NCBI GenBank assembly: GCA_038255255.1
Contig: JBBSLL010000012.1
Span: 1-64,000, forward strand
Length of the DNA stretch: 64,000 nt
Origin: JBBQNY01 sp038255255
GTDB taxonomy: Bacteria; Pseudomonadota; Gammaproteobacteria; Xanthomonadales; Ahniellaceae
Reading direction: 5' to 3'
Shown: positions 24,199 to 32,217 of the stretch, piece after piece
Layout of the letters: the number at the start of each line of letters is the position of its first letter
Position numbering within the stretch: the stretch's first letter is position 1
Translations under genes and position numbers: made by a program
Notes under the pieces: generated by a model
Database searches by the model: none
What the model was told of the DNA's origin: nothing
What the model saw: only the letters and a program-made list of their open reading frames with translations

Positions 24199-26070
24199 GT
24201 GTATTCCTACGACGTCATCGTGATCGGGGGCGGGCACGCCGGCACCGAGGCCGCGCTCGCAAGTGCGCGTAGCGGCGCCCGCACCCTGTTGCTCACGCAC
24301 AGCATCGAAACGATCGGTGCGATGAGCTGCAACCCGGCCATCGGAGGGATCGGCAAGGGCCATCTCGTGCGCGAGGTCGACGCGCTCGGCGGGGCCATGG
24401 CGCATGCCGCCGACGCAGCCGGCATCCAGTGGCGCACGCTCAACGCGAGCAAGGGCCCGGCGGTGCGCGCCACGCGGTGCCAGGCCGACCGGCAGCTTTA
24501 TCGCGCGGCAATCCGCCGCATCGTCGAATCGCAGCCCAACCTCGATCTCTTCCAGCAGTCGGTTGATGACCTCTTGCTGGACGGCGATCGGATCACGGGC
24601 GTGCGCACGCAGTCCGGCGTGGCTTTTCACGCCCGCGCAGTGGTGCTGACCGCCGGGACGTTCCTCGCGGGCAAGATCCACGTCGGTGACGCGCAGCACG
24701 CGGCGGGCCGCGCCGGCGAGCCGCCCGCGCAAACACTCGCAGCGCGGCTCCGCGAACTCGCGCTGCCGGTCGGAAGATTGAAGACTGGTACGCCGCCGCG
24801 TATCGATGGCCGCACGATCGACTATTCGCTGCTCGCCGAGCAGGCAGGCGACACACCGATGCCGGTGTTCTCGTTCATGGGTTCGGTGGATGCGCATCCG
24901 CGCCAGGTGCCGTGCCACATCACGCATACGCGCGAGCGCACGCACGAGATCATCCGCGCCGCGCTCGACCGCTCGCCGCTCTACACCGGCGCGATCGAGG
25001 GCGTCGGCCCTCGTTACTGCCCGTCGATCGAGGACAAGGTGGTGCGGTTTGCCGAGAAGGCCTCGCACCAGATCTTCGTTGAACCGGAAGGGCTCGAGAC
25101 CCGCGAAATCTATCCCAACGGTATCTCGACTTCGCTGCCCTTCGACGTGCAGGTGGCGCTGGTGCAGTCGATCGTGGGATTCGAGAACGCGCGCATCACG
25201 CGTCCGGGCTACGCCATCGAGTACGACTACTTCGATCCGCGCGCATTGCATGCATCGCTCGAGACGCACGCGATCCGGGGGCTCTACTTCGCGGGACAGA
25301 TCAACGGCACGACCGGCTACGAGGAAGCGGCGGCGCAGGGGCTCGTTGCGGGACTCAACGCCTCGCGCGCGACGCGCGATCAGGAACCGTGGTCGCCTCG
25401 CCGCGACGAGGCGTATCTCGGCGTGATGATCGACGACCTCACCAGCAACGGTACGATCGAGCCGTACCGGATGTTCACCTCGCGTGCGGAGTACCGGTTG
25501 CACCTGCGCGAGGACAACGCCGACCTGCGCCTCACCGCGCACGGTCGGGCGCTGGGGCTGGTCGACGACGCGCGCTGGGGTGCCTTCGCGCGCAAGCGCG
25601 ACGCGGTCGCGAACGAGCAGGCGCGGCTCGCGGACCTGTGGGTCGCTCCCGGCAACGCGCTCGCGCATTCGGTCGCCGCCTCGCTCGAGGTGCCGATTTC
25701 CAAGGAAGGAACTGCTCTCGAGTTGCTGCGGCGGCCCGACGTCGACTACCGCGCGCTCATGGACGCGCCGGGCCTCGGACCCGGCGTCGAGGACGACAAG
25801 GTTGCCGAGCAGGTCGCGATCCAGGCGCGCTATTCGGGCTACCTCGAGCGCCAGACGGAAGACATTGCGCGACAGCGCCGGCACCAGGAGTCGACCATTC
25901 CCGACGCGTTCGACTACGGCAACGTGCGCGGCCTGTCGGCCGAGGTCCGCGCAAAGCTGATCCGGGGACGCCCGGCGACCATCGCGCAGGCGCAGCGCAT
26001 CAGCGGCGTCACGCCGGCGGCCATCTCGCTGCTGCTCGTGCACCTCAGGCGGCGCGCAGCCGTCAAGTGA
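24199..26070 (+). CDS. mnmG: tRNA uridine-5-carboxymethylaminomethyl modification enzyme MnmG (GidA)
   Basis: MnmG, with MnmE (encoded at 60145-61530), installs the cmnm5 group on U34 of several tRNAs using FAD and methylene-THF. The N-terminus has the FAD dinucleotide motif DVIVIGGGHAGTEAA. Other conserved segments are CNPAIGGIGKGH, RLKTGTPPR, GPRYCPSIEDKV (with the catalytic cysteine) and NGTTGYEEAAAQG. GTG 24199 gives 623 residues (E. coli 629); TTG 24193 is an alternative and no in-frame ATG exists nearby. Confidence 0.96.
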   Translation: MYSYDVIVIGGGHAGTEAALASARSGARTLLLTHSIETIGAMSCNPAIGGIGKGHLVREVDALGGAMAHAADAAGIQWRTLNASKGPAVRATRCQADRQLYRAAIRRIVESQPNLDLFQQSVDDLLLDGDRITGVRTQSGVAFHARAVVLTAGTFLAGKIHVGDAQHAAGRAGEPPAQTLAARLRELALPVGRLKTGTPPRIDGRTIDYSLLAEQAGDTPMPVFSFMGSVDAHPRQVPCHITHTRERTHEIIRAALDRSPLYTGAIEGVGPRYCPSIEDKVVRFAEKASHQIFVEPEGLETREIYPNGISTSLPFDVQVALVQSIVGFENARITRPGYAIEYDYFDPRALHASLETHAIRGLYFAGQINGTTGYEEAAAQGLVAGLNASRATRDQEPWSPRRDEAYLGVMIDDLTSNGTIEPYRMFTSRAEYRLHLREDNADLRLTAHGRALGLVDDARWGAFARKRDAVANEQARLADLWVAPGNALAHSVAASLEVPISKEGTALELLRRPDVDYRALMDAPGLGPGVEDDKVAEQVAIQARYSGYLERQTEDIARQRRHQESTIPDAFDYGNVRGLSAEVRAKLIRGRPATIAQAQRISGVTPAAISLLLVHLRRRAAVK

Positions 26071-26074
26071 TCTG

Positions 26075-26101
26075 CCTTCTCCCCGTTACACGGGGAGAAG
26101 G
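26075..26101. terminator. Palindrome between convergent mnmG and bioC
   Basis: CCTTCTCCCCG (26075-26085) pairs perfectly with CGGGGAGAAGG (26091-26101) around TTACA. The 11-base arms lie exactly between the stops of mnmG and bioC. There is no T run on either side, so it may be an interspersed palindromic repeat doing duty as a bidirectional terminator. Confidence 0.55.
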
Positions 26102-26103
26102 AT

Positions 26104-26994
26104 TCAGGGCGATGCCTTCCTGCGAATCGGAATGCGGTCGAGCGGCACGCCCGCGATGACGCCATGCGCCTGCCGCCGCGGCGTGCCGGGTTCCGGAGCG
26201 AGCGCGCGCAACGTGATGACTTCCCAGGTCGCGGGCAGTCCGCCCGGCCGGCGCAACGTCTCGTACGCGTCGAACACGCGGCGCATGCGTGCCTTGCCGG
26301 TGAGCGCCCGACGCCGCGCGCTCAGCGCATTGCCCGCACCGAGCCCACGCAGTTCGCGCATGAGCGTCGGCACGTCCGGATAGTCCAGCACGAAGTTCTC
26401 GCGCTCGAGGACCGGATTGCGGAAGCCCGCGGCCAGCAACGCGTCGCCGACGCGCGCGATGTCGTCGAAGGCATTGACGTGCGCGCCCCCCGCATCGGCT
26501 TCGCCGAACGCGTCGCGCAATTCAATCAACGTGTCGCGGCCGAACGTGGACGCCAGCACGACGCCGCCGTCCCGCAGCACCCGCCGCCATTCATCGAAAA
26601 CGACCGGCAGGTCGGCCTGCCACTGCAGGCACAGGTTCGAGAACACGAGGTCCACCGACGCATCGCACAGCGGCAACGTGGCGGCATCTCCGGCGAGCAA
26701 CCGGAAGGGACGCCACCAGCGGCTGCGCTTGCGTGCCACGGCCAGCATCGGCAGCGCGTGGTCCAGCGCCACCGTGAGTGCGCGCGGGAAGCGTTTGCGC
26801 AGCGCCGCGGCCGCGCGGCCCGGCCCCGTTCCTACGTCCATCACCACGCGCGGCGCGAAACCGGCGCCCTCCGCATCGACCTGTTCGAGCAGACGCATCT
26901 CGACCTCGCGCTGCAGCGTCGCGAAACGTGTGTACTGGGACGCCGCGCGCCCGAAAGCTCGCCGCACCGCGCCGGGATCGAAGGCGTTGCTCAT
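26104..26994 (-). CDS. bioC: Malonyl-ACP O-methyltransferase BioC
   Basis: BioC methylates malonyl-ACP with SAM to start pimelate synthesis for biotin. The 296-residue protein has AFDPGAVRRAFGRAASQYTR at the start, the SAM motif VVMDVGTGPGRAAAAL, and the BioC-typical DLVFSNLCLQWQADL and LRDGGVVLASTFGRDTL. It is the last gene of the bioB-bioF-bioH-bioC cluster and starts 19 bases after bioH ends. Confidence 0.93.
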   Translation of the reverse strand: MSNAFDPGAVRRAFGRAASQYTRFATLQREVEMRLLEQVDAEGAGFAPRVVMDVGTGPGRAAAALRKRFPRALTVALDHALPMLAVARKRSRWWRPFRLLAGDAATLPLCDASVDLVFSNLCLQWQADLPVVFDEWRRVLRDGGVVLASTFGRDTLIELRDAFGEADAGGAHVNAFDDIARVGDALLAAGFRNPVLERENFVLDYPDVPTLMRELRGLGAGNALSARRRALTGKARMRRVFDAYETLRRPGGLPATWEVITLRALAPEPGTPRRQAHGVIAGVPLDRIPIRRKASP

Positions 26995-27013
26995 GCGAAG
27001 TGGTCCGCCTTCA

Positions 27014-27787
27014 TCACAGGGCGCGAGCCGGCAACCAGTCGAGGAGAATGCCCGCGACCTCGTCCGCATGACTCAGGAAAGGTGCGTGTCCCGCTTGCGC
27101 GATCTGGACCGACCCGCCGCCTGGCGCGAGTCGAGCACCGGCCTCGAGTGCGCGCCAGGGAACGAGCCGATCGCGGCGGCCGCCGATCCAGAGCGAGGGG
27201 ACCCGCAGTTCCGGAAGTTCGGCACGCAGGTCCGTTTCACGCAGCACCGCCAGCCCGTCCACCAGCACGCGCGGATGCGGCGCGGGTCGCGCGAGTATTT
27301 CCCCCTGCAGGAAGCGCAGGTCGTCGCGCAGATGGTCGCTGCCCTGCGCCTCGAGCGCGAGAAAACGCTTCACGGTGGCGCGATGGTCGATCTCGAGCCC
27401 CCGCGCGAACTCCTCGAGGACGCTGTCCTCTACCGCGTCGGGCCAGTCGGGGGCGCGCGTGAAGCGCGGCGACGCGGCCAACGCAACGACACCGTTCAAA
27501 TGGCTGTTGCCGTCGAGCGCGGCGCGTAACGCCACGAGGCCGCCGAGCGACCACCCGATCCACGTCGCGCGCGGAACGAGCGGGACGATCGCGTCAATGC
27601 AGGCGCGTAGAGTGAAGGGGTCGGTCCCGTTCCAATCGCTTTCACCGTGCCCCGGCAGGTCGACGACATGCAGGGTGCGATGCGGCGCGAGTGCGCGGAC
27701 CAGCGGCGCGAAAATGCCGCCGTGCATGGCCCAGCCGTGTAGTAGCACCAGGGGTGGGCCAGCCCCGAAAGTGTCAACGCGGATCAA
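27014..27787 (-). CDS. bioH: Pimeloyl-ACP methyl ester carboxylesterase BioH
   Basis: BioH removes the methyl group added by BioC, releasing pimeloyl-ACP. It is an alpha/beta hydrolase with VLLHGWAMHGG (oxyanion hole), the nucleophile elbow GWSLGG, GGRRDRLVP (acid) and AGHAPFLSH (histidine). The likely start is TTG 27787 (IRVDTFGAGPPLVLL), giving 257 residues against 256 in E. coli; no ATG fits. It lies 43 bases after bioF. Confidence 0.92.
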   Translation of the reverse strand: MIRVDTFGAGPPLVLLHGWAMHGGIFAPLVRALAPHRTLHVVDLPGHGESDWNGTDPFTLRACIDAIVPLVPRATWIGWSLGGLVALRAALDGNSHLNGVVALAASPRFTRAPDWPDAVEDSVLEEFARGLEIDHRATVKRFLALEAQGSDHLRDDLRFLQGEILARPAPHPRVLVDGLAVLRETDLRAELPELRVPSLWIGGRRDRLVPWRALEAGARLAPGGGSVQIAQAGHAPFLSHADEVAGILLDWLPARAL

Positions 27788-27830
27788 GTCAAACGTCCCG
27801 CAAGCAGTCCGCAGATTCCGTCGCGATGGC

Positions 27831-29036
27831 TCATTGCGACGCCCGTCCCGCCCACCACTCCGCACAGGCCTGCAGCAACGCATCGACATCGTTGTCGCCG
27901 TGCAGTGCCGACAGTGTGATGCGCAGCCTGGCCTGGTCCTTCGGCACAGTCGGTGGGCGGACGGCGCCGACGAAGAAGCCCCGCCGCTCGAGGAACGACT
28001 GTGCGTCGAGCGCCGCAGCCGCGTCACCGATCCTGAGAGGCTGTATCGGCGTCGACGAGTCGAGCATCGGCAGTTGCAGCTGCGCGGCGCCAGTGCGCCA
28101 GCGCGCAATCGACCGATCGAGGCCGGCGCGCAGCGCGTTGCCCTCGTCGCCGCGAACAATGTCGAGCGCGGCCAGCGTGGCGTGCGCAAGCGCCGGCGGC
28201 GATGCGGTCGAATAGACGTAGGGGCGCGCGAACTGCAGCAACGCCTCGATCAAGTTGGCGTCACCGAGCACCAGCGCTCCGCACGTGCCGAAGGCCTTGC
28301 CCAGCGTGACCGTGAGGAGCGGCACTTCGGCGCATCCGAGCCCCGCCGCCGCCACGCTGCCGCGACCCTGCGGTCCGATAACACCGCAGCCATGCGCGTC
28401 GTCCACCATCAGTGTTGCGCCCGCGTTGCGCGCAACTGTTGCGAGCGACGCAAGGGGCGCAACATCGCCGTCCATGCTGAAGACGCCGTCCGTCATGAGC
28501 AGCGCCGCGCTCGACTGCGGCAGGCGCTCCAGTTGGCGCGCCGCGGCCTGCGCATCGGCGTGTGGATAGCGCACCAGCCGCGCACGGGCCAGCGTGGCGG
28601 CATCGATCAGGCTGGCATGGTTGAGCTTGTCCTCGACGACATGTTCGCCCGGTTCGAGCAACGCCATCGGCACGCCGAGGTTGGCTTGGTAACCGCTGCC
28701 GAACAGCAGCGCACGCGGATAGCCGAGCCACTGCGCGAAGGATTCCTCGAGCGCGCGATGCGGCTCGAAGTGCCCACCCAGAAGATGCGCGGCGCCGCTA
28801 CCGACGCCGAACCGGCGTACGCCCTCGATCAGCGCGGCGCGCACGGTCGGGTGTTGCGCGAGCCCGAGATAATCGTTGCTCGCAAAGTTGCGCAGGCGAT
28901 TTCCGTTGCGCACCAGTGTTGCGCTGTCGCGCCCGTCTTGGGTGACGAGCATGCGCTTGAGTTGGGACTGCGCACGCGCGTCCACGCGCGCGGCCGCGCG
29001 CGCGATCAGCGCAGGACGAGGTGGACCGGCGGACAA
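27831..29036 (-). CDS. bioF: 8-amino-7-oxononanoate synthase BioF
   Basis: BioF condenses pimeloyl-ACP with alanine to form KAPA. This fold-type I PLP enzyme has NFASNDYLGLAQHP at the N-terminus, MVDDAHGCGVIG, and the PLP lysine in LTVTLGKAFGTCG. TTG 29036 gives 401 residues, slightly longer than E. coli (384). It starts 31 bases after bioB. Confidence 0.93.
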   Translation of the reverse strand: MSAGPPRPALIARAAARVDARAQSQLKRMLVTQDGRDSATLVRNGNRLRNFASNDYLGLAQHPTVRAALIEGVRRFGVGSGAAHLLGGHFEPHRALEESFAQWLGYPRALLFGSGYQANLGVPMALLEPGEHVVEDKLNHASLIDAATLARARLVRYPHADAQAAARQLERLPQSSAALLMTDGVFSMDGDVAPLASLATVARNAGATLMVDDAHGCGVIGPQGRGSVAAAGLGCAEVPLLTVTLGKAFGTCGALVLGDANLIEALLQFARPYVYSTASPPALAHATLAALDIVRGDEGNALRAGLDRSIARWRTGAAQLQLPMLDSSTPIQPLRIGDAAAALDAQSFLERRGFFVGAVRPPTVPKDQARLRITLSALHGDNDVDALLQACAEWWAGRASQ

Positions 29037-29067
29037 CTAGAGCCTGTTGACGCTCATGGCACAGCCC

Positions 29068-30075
29068 CTAGGCCGCGGCGCTTACGTCGAAATGGACGGT
29101 GCGGCGTTGTTCGATCGCAGCGGCCGGCTCGACCACGATGCCGAGACGACGAAACAGCGCCTCGTCGCGCGCGAGATCCGGGTTGCCCGTGGTGAGGAGC
29201 TTGTCGCCGTGGAAAATCGAGTTGGCGCCCGCCAGGAAGCACAGCGCCTGCAACTCGTCGCTCATGGTCTCGCGGCCGGCCGACAGGCGCACGTGCGACG
29301 CCGGCATCAGGATCCGCGCGACCGCGATGGTGCGCACGAATTCGAAGGGATCGATCGGTTCCGCCGCGGCGAGCGGGGTGCCGGGCACGGCAACCAGCCG
29401 GTTGATCGGCACCGATTCGGGATGCGACGGCAGGTTGGCCAGTTCCATCAGCAGACCCGCGCGGTCCGCGCGGCTCTCGCCCATGCCGACGATGCCGCCG
29501 CAACAGGTCTTGAGTCCCGCGTCGCGCACCGCCGCCAGCGTCTCGAGGCGATCGTCGTAGACGCGTGTCGAAATGATCTCCGGGTAGAACTCGCGCGAGG
29601 AATCGAGGTTGTGGTTGTAGTAGTCGAGGCCCGCCTCCCGCAGCGACTCTGCCTGCGCAGGCGTCAGCATGCCGAGCGTCGCGCAGGTTTCGAGTCCCAG
29701 CGCGCGCACGCCGCTCACCATTTCGGCGACGCGCGCGAGATCCCGGTCACGCGGATTGCGCCACGCTGCGCCCATGCAGAAGCGCGTCGCCCCCGCATCC
29801 CTCGCGGCCCGTGCATGCTCCAGCACGGTATCGAGCGGAAGCAGTCTTTCGACCTCGAGCCCCGTGTCGAACCGCGCGCTCTGCGGGCAGTAGGCGCAGT
29901 CTTCCGGACAGGCGCCCGTCTTGATCGACAACAGCGTGCTCACCTGCACGGTGTTGGCGGGGAAATGCGCGCGATGCGTGCTCTGCGCCCGGTGCAGGAC
30001 GTCGGCGAAGGGCTGGGCGAACAGGTCGAGGACTTCGTCGCGCCTCCAATCATGGCGAATGGGGAACTCGGTCAT
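29068..30075 (-). CDS. bioB: Biotin synthase BioB
   Basis: BioB inserts sulfur into dethiobiotin by radical SAM chemistry. The 335-residue protein carries the [4Fe-4S] motif CPEDCAYC, FCMGAAWRNP, the YNHNLDSS segment, GLKTCCGGIVGMGES and the conserved arginine-containing HVRLSAGRETM. ATG 30075 is the first gene of the biotin operon; a BirA-type operator overlaps its promoter. bioA and bioD are not in the window. Confidence 0.96.
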   Translation of the reverse strand: MTEFPIRHDWRRDEVLDLFAQPFADVLHRAQSTHRAHFPANTVQVSTLLSIKTGACPEDCAYCPQSARFDTGLEVERLLPLDTVLEHARAARDAGATRFCMGAAWRNPRDRDLARVAEMVSGVRALGLETCATLGMLTPAQAESLREAGLDYYNHNLDSSREFYPEIISTRVYDDRLETLAAVRDAGLKTCCGGIVGMGESRADRAGLLMELANLPSHPESVPINRLVAVPGTPLAAAEPIDPFEFVRTIAVARILMPASHVRLSAGRETMSDELQALCFLAGANSIFHGDKLLTTGNPDLARDEALFRRLGIVVEPAAAIEQRRTVHFDVSAAA

Positions 30076-30132
30076 GCGTGCGGCGTCGGCCTGGCCCGGT
30101 GGACGGGTGAGTCTGGAAACTGTGCGCCGCCC

Positions 30133-30164
30133 TGTCAACCACGCGGTGCTGATCCAGGTTGACG
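30133..30164. promoter_or_regulatory. BirA-type operator between bioB and comF-like gene
   Basis: TGTCAACC (30133-30140), 16 bases, then GGTTGACG (30157-30164). The E. coli BirA operator is TTGTAAACC-N16-GGTTTACAA, so both inverted halves and the exact spacer length match. On the minus strand the left half contains TTGACA, a good -35 for bioB; on the plus strand the right half contains TTGACG, a -35 for the comF-like gene. Biotin-bound BirA could therefore control both directions. Confidence 0.75.
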
Positions 30165-30208
30165 GCGTGCGGTACCGGCCGCATCCCGGATTTGCGCTAC
30201 AACAGCGC

Positions 30209-30922
30209 ATGGGCTCCGTCTCCATACGGGCGTTGCTGCGGCGCGCCACTTCGTCTTTCGCGCTGCTGCCCGCGCGCTGCGTGCTCTGCGGCGCCCCGGG
30301 ACTGCGCGAACTCGACCTCTGCGCGGGATGCCGGGCGGACTTGCCGTGCAACGACAGCGCCTGCGCCACTTGCGCCCTACCGCTGCCGACCCCGGCCGCC
30401 GCGTGCGGCGCGTGCCTGCGCAGGCCACCGCCCTTCGCCGCGGCGTTCACGGCCTTCCGCTACGCATTTCCCATCGACCAGATGGTCCAGCGCCTCAAGT
30501 TCGGCGGCGACCTCGCGGTGGGCCGCGTACTCGGCGGATTGCTCCGCGAAGCGTTGCCGGCAGACTGGCCGACGATCGACCTCGTGGTGCCCATGCCGCT
30601 GGCGCGCGGGCGGCTTGGCGGGCGCGGGTGCAACCAGGCGCAGGAACTGGCGCGCGCGATGCCCTGGCGTCTCGACGTGGAGGCATTGCGTCGGGTACGC
30701 GAGACAATGCCGCAAACCGATCTCGACGCCCGCGCGCGTCGCGCCAATGTGCGCGGCGCTTTCCTGGCAGGCGACGCCGTGCGCGATCGATCGGTGGTGC
30801 TCATCGATGACGTCATCACCACGGGCGCCACGGTGCGCGCAGCGACCGCGGCGCTGCTCGCCGCCGGTGCACGCGAAGTGCGCGTGGTCGCACTCGCCCG
30901 CGCTGCGCGCCGCGACGAGTAG
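30209..30922 (+). CDS. ComF/GntX-family phosphoribosyltransferase-like protein
   Basis: A 237-residue protein with an N-terminal zinc finger (CVLCGAPGLRELDLCAGC and CATC...CGAC) and a C-terminal PRTase motif (VVLIDDVITTGATV). The VVPMPLARGRLGGRGCNQAQELAR segment is typical of the ComF family, which takes part in DNA uptake in competent species; in E. coli the homologue next to bioH (GntX) supports use of DNA as nutrient. It is divergent from bioB, 133 bases apart. Confidence 0.88.
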   Translation: MGSVSIRALLRRATSSFALLPARCVLCGAPGLRELDLCAGCRADLPCNDSACATCALPLPTPAAACGACLRRPPPFAAAFTAFRYAFPIDQMVQRLKFGGDLAVGRVLGGLLREALPADWPTIDLVVPMPLARGRLGGRGCNQAQELARAMPWRLDVEALRRVRETMPQTDLDARARRANVRGAFLAGDAVRDRSVVLIDDVITTGATVRAATAALLAAGAREVRVVALARAARRDE

Positions 30923-30931
30923 CCGCAACAG

Positions 30932-31065
30932 CAGCGGAGCGCAGCTCCGCTCTACAAAAGCCCGACGGTCAGCTGACGTAGAGCCGAGCTGCGCTCGGCT
31001 GAAAGTATCAAGTAGCTCGCAGACAGCGGAGCGCAGCTCCGCTCTACAAAAGCCCGACGGTCAGC
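30932..31065. repeat. Cluster of three GTAG-type REP palindromes in a 42-base direct repeat
   Basis: An exact 42-base direct repeat occurs at 30932-30973 and 31024-31065. Each copy contains a palindrome headed by GTAG on the minus strand (30933-30955 and 31025-31047; arms AGCGGAGC and GCTCCGCT around TGC). Between them a plus-strand element (30978-31000) has GTAG then AGCCGAGC-TGC-GCTCGGCT. GTAG-headed hairpins of this design are the SMAG/REP elements of Stenotrophomonas and relatives. They fill the gap between comF and ubiA and could act as terminators. Confidence 0.8.
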
Positions 31066-32137
31066 GCAGCGCGAAGTGCGCGGCGATGCCCACCCACAAC
31101 GCCGCGCCGACCCACTGGTTCAGGCGGAACGCGCGCAGGCAATCGGCGGGAGCGCGGGTGCGTGCGAGCCAGTGGCACGCTACGGCAATGGCGGCGGCCA
31201 CCCCCCAGCCCACCCAGTAGCCGGTGCCGAGTCCGGCGCGGTCTCCCACCAGCGCCATCGCGCCCAGGAAGCAGGCTTGCATGATGGCGATCGCGGTGAG
31301 GTCCAGGTCGCCGAACAGGATCGCCGTCGAGCGCGCGCCCATGGCGATGTCGTCTTCGCGGTCCACCATCGCGTAATACGTGTCGTAGGCCATCGACCAG
31401 AATACGTTGGCGCCGAGCAGCAGCCACCCGAGCACGGGAATACTCTCGAGCGTCGCAGCGAACGCCATGGGGATGCCCATGCCAAATGCGAGTCCGAGGA
31501 CTACCTGCGGCGTCCACAGGACGCGCTTCATGAAGGGGTAGGCGACGGCGAGTGCCAGCGCGACGAACGAAAGCTGCACGGTGAGTCGATTGGTGGCGAG
31601 CACCAGAAGGAACGCGGCGCCCATCAGCACCACGAACAGGATCAGCGCCTCGCGTCCATTCACGCTGCCGCGCGCGAGCGGACGGTCGCGAGTGCGCTCC
31701 ACGTTGCGATCCAGCCAGCGATCCGCGTAGTCATTGACGATGCAGCCGGCCGATCGCGTGAGGATCACCCCCATGCTGAAAATGAGCAGCAGTTCGAGGC
31801 GCGGCGCGCCTTCTGCGGCCAGCCACAGCGCCCACCAGGTCGGCCACAACAGCAGCAGCCAGCCCACGGGCCGATCGAGCCGCATCAGGCGCGCGTACTC
31901 GCCCAAGCGCTCGAAGCGGCGCGCCGGCAACCAGCCGAGCCACTCCGGCTGGCCCGGCGCGAGTTGCGGAGCCGACACCCGCGCTCGCCCACGCGCTGGC
32001 GCCGGACCAGCCGCGGACTTCGGGCGTGGCGGCGGCGTGCGTTTCGCTGGCGGCGCCGGGGGGACTCGGTTGGGCGGGCGCGTCATCTGCGGATTGTGCC
32101 GACGCCGCTGGCGACGCGCCATCCCGGCCGTTGTCAT
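31061..32137 (-). CDS. ubiA: 4-hydroxybenzoate octaprenyltransferase UbiA
   Basis: UbiA prenylates 4-hydroxybenzoate in ubiquinone synthesis. The membrane protein has both aspartate-rich motifs: NDYADRWLDRNVERTRDRPL and YAMVDREDD, and about eight to nine helices. From ATG 32137 it is 358 residues, longer than E. coli (290) because of an arginine- and proline-rich N-terminus; ATG 32086 is an alternative start. Chorismate lyase (ubiC) is not adjacent. It is divergent from recC. Confidence 0.92.
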   Translation of the reverse strand: MTTAGMARRQRRRHNPQMTRPPNRVPPAPPAKRTPPPRPKSAAGPAPARGRARVSAPQLAPGQPEWLGWLPARRFERLGEYARLMRLDRPVGWLLLLWPTWWALWLAAEGAPRLELLLIFSMGVILTRSAGCIVNDYADRWLDRNVERTRDRPLARGSVNGREALILFVVLMGAAFLLVLATNRLTVQLSFVALALAVAYPFMKRVLWTPQVVLGLAFGMGIPMAFAATLESIPVLGWLLLGANVFWSMAYDTYYAMVDREDDIAMGARSTAILFGDLDLTAIAIMQACFLGAMALVGDRAGLGTGYWVGWGVAAAIAVACHWLARTRAPADCLRAFRLNQWVGAALWVGIAAHFALR

Positions 32138-32217
32138 TCACTCGTTGCGTCGCAGGGCGCGCGACTGCGCGCGTGTTAGCGTCCGGCGCGTTGCGCTGGC
32201 CGGCCCCGGATCATTCC

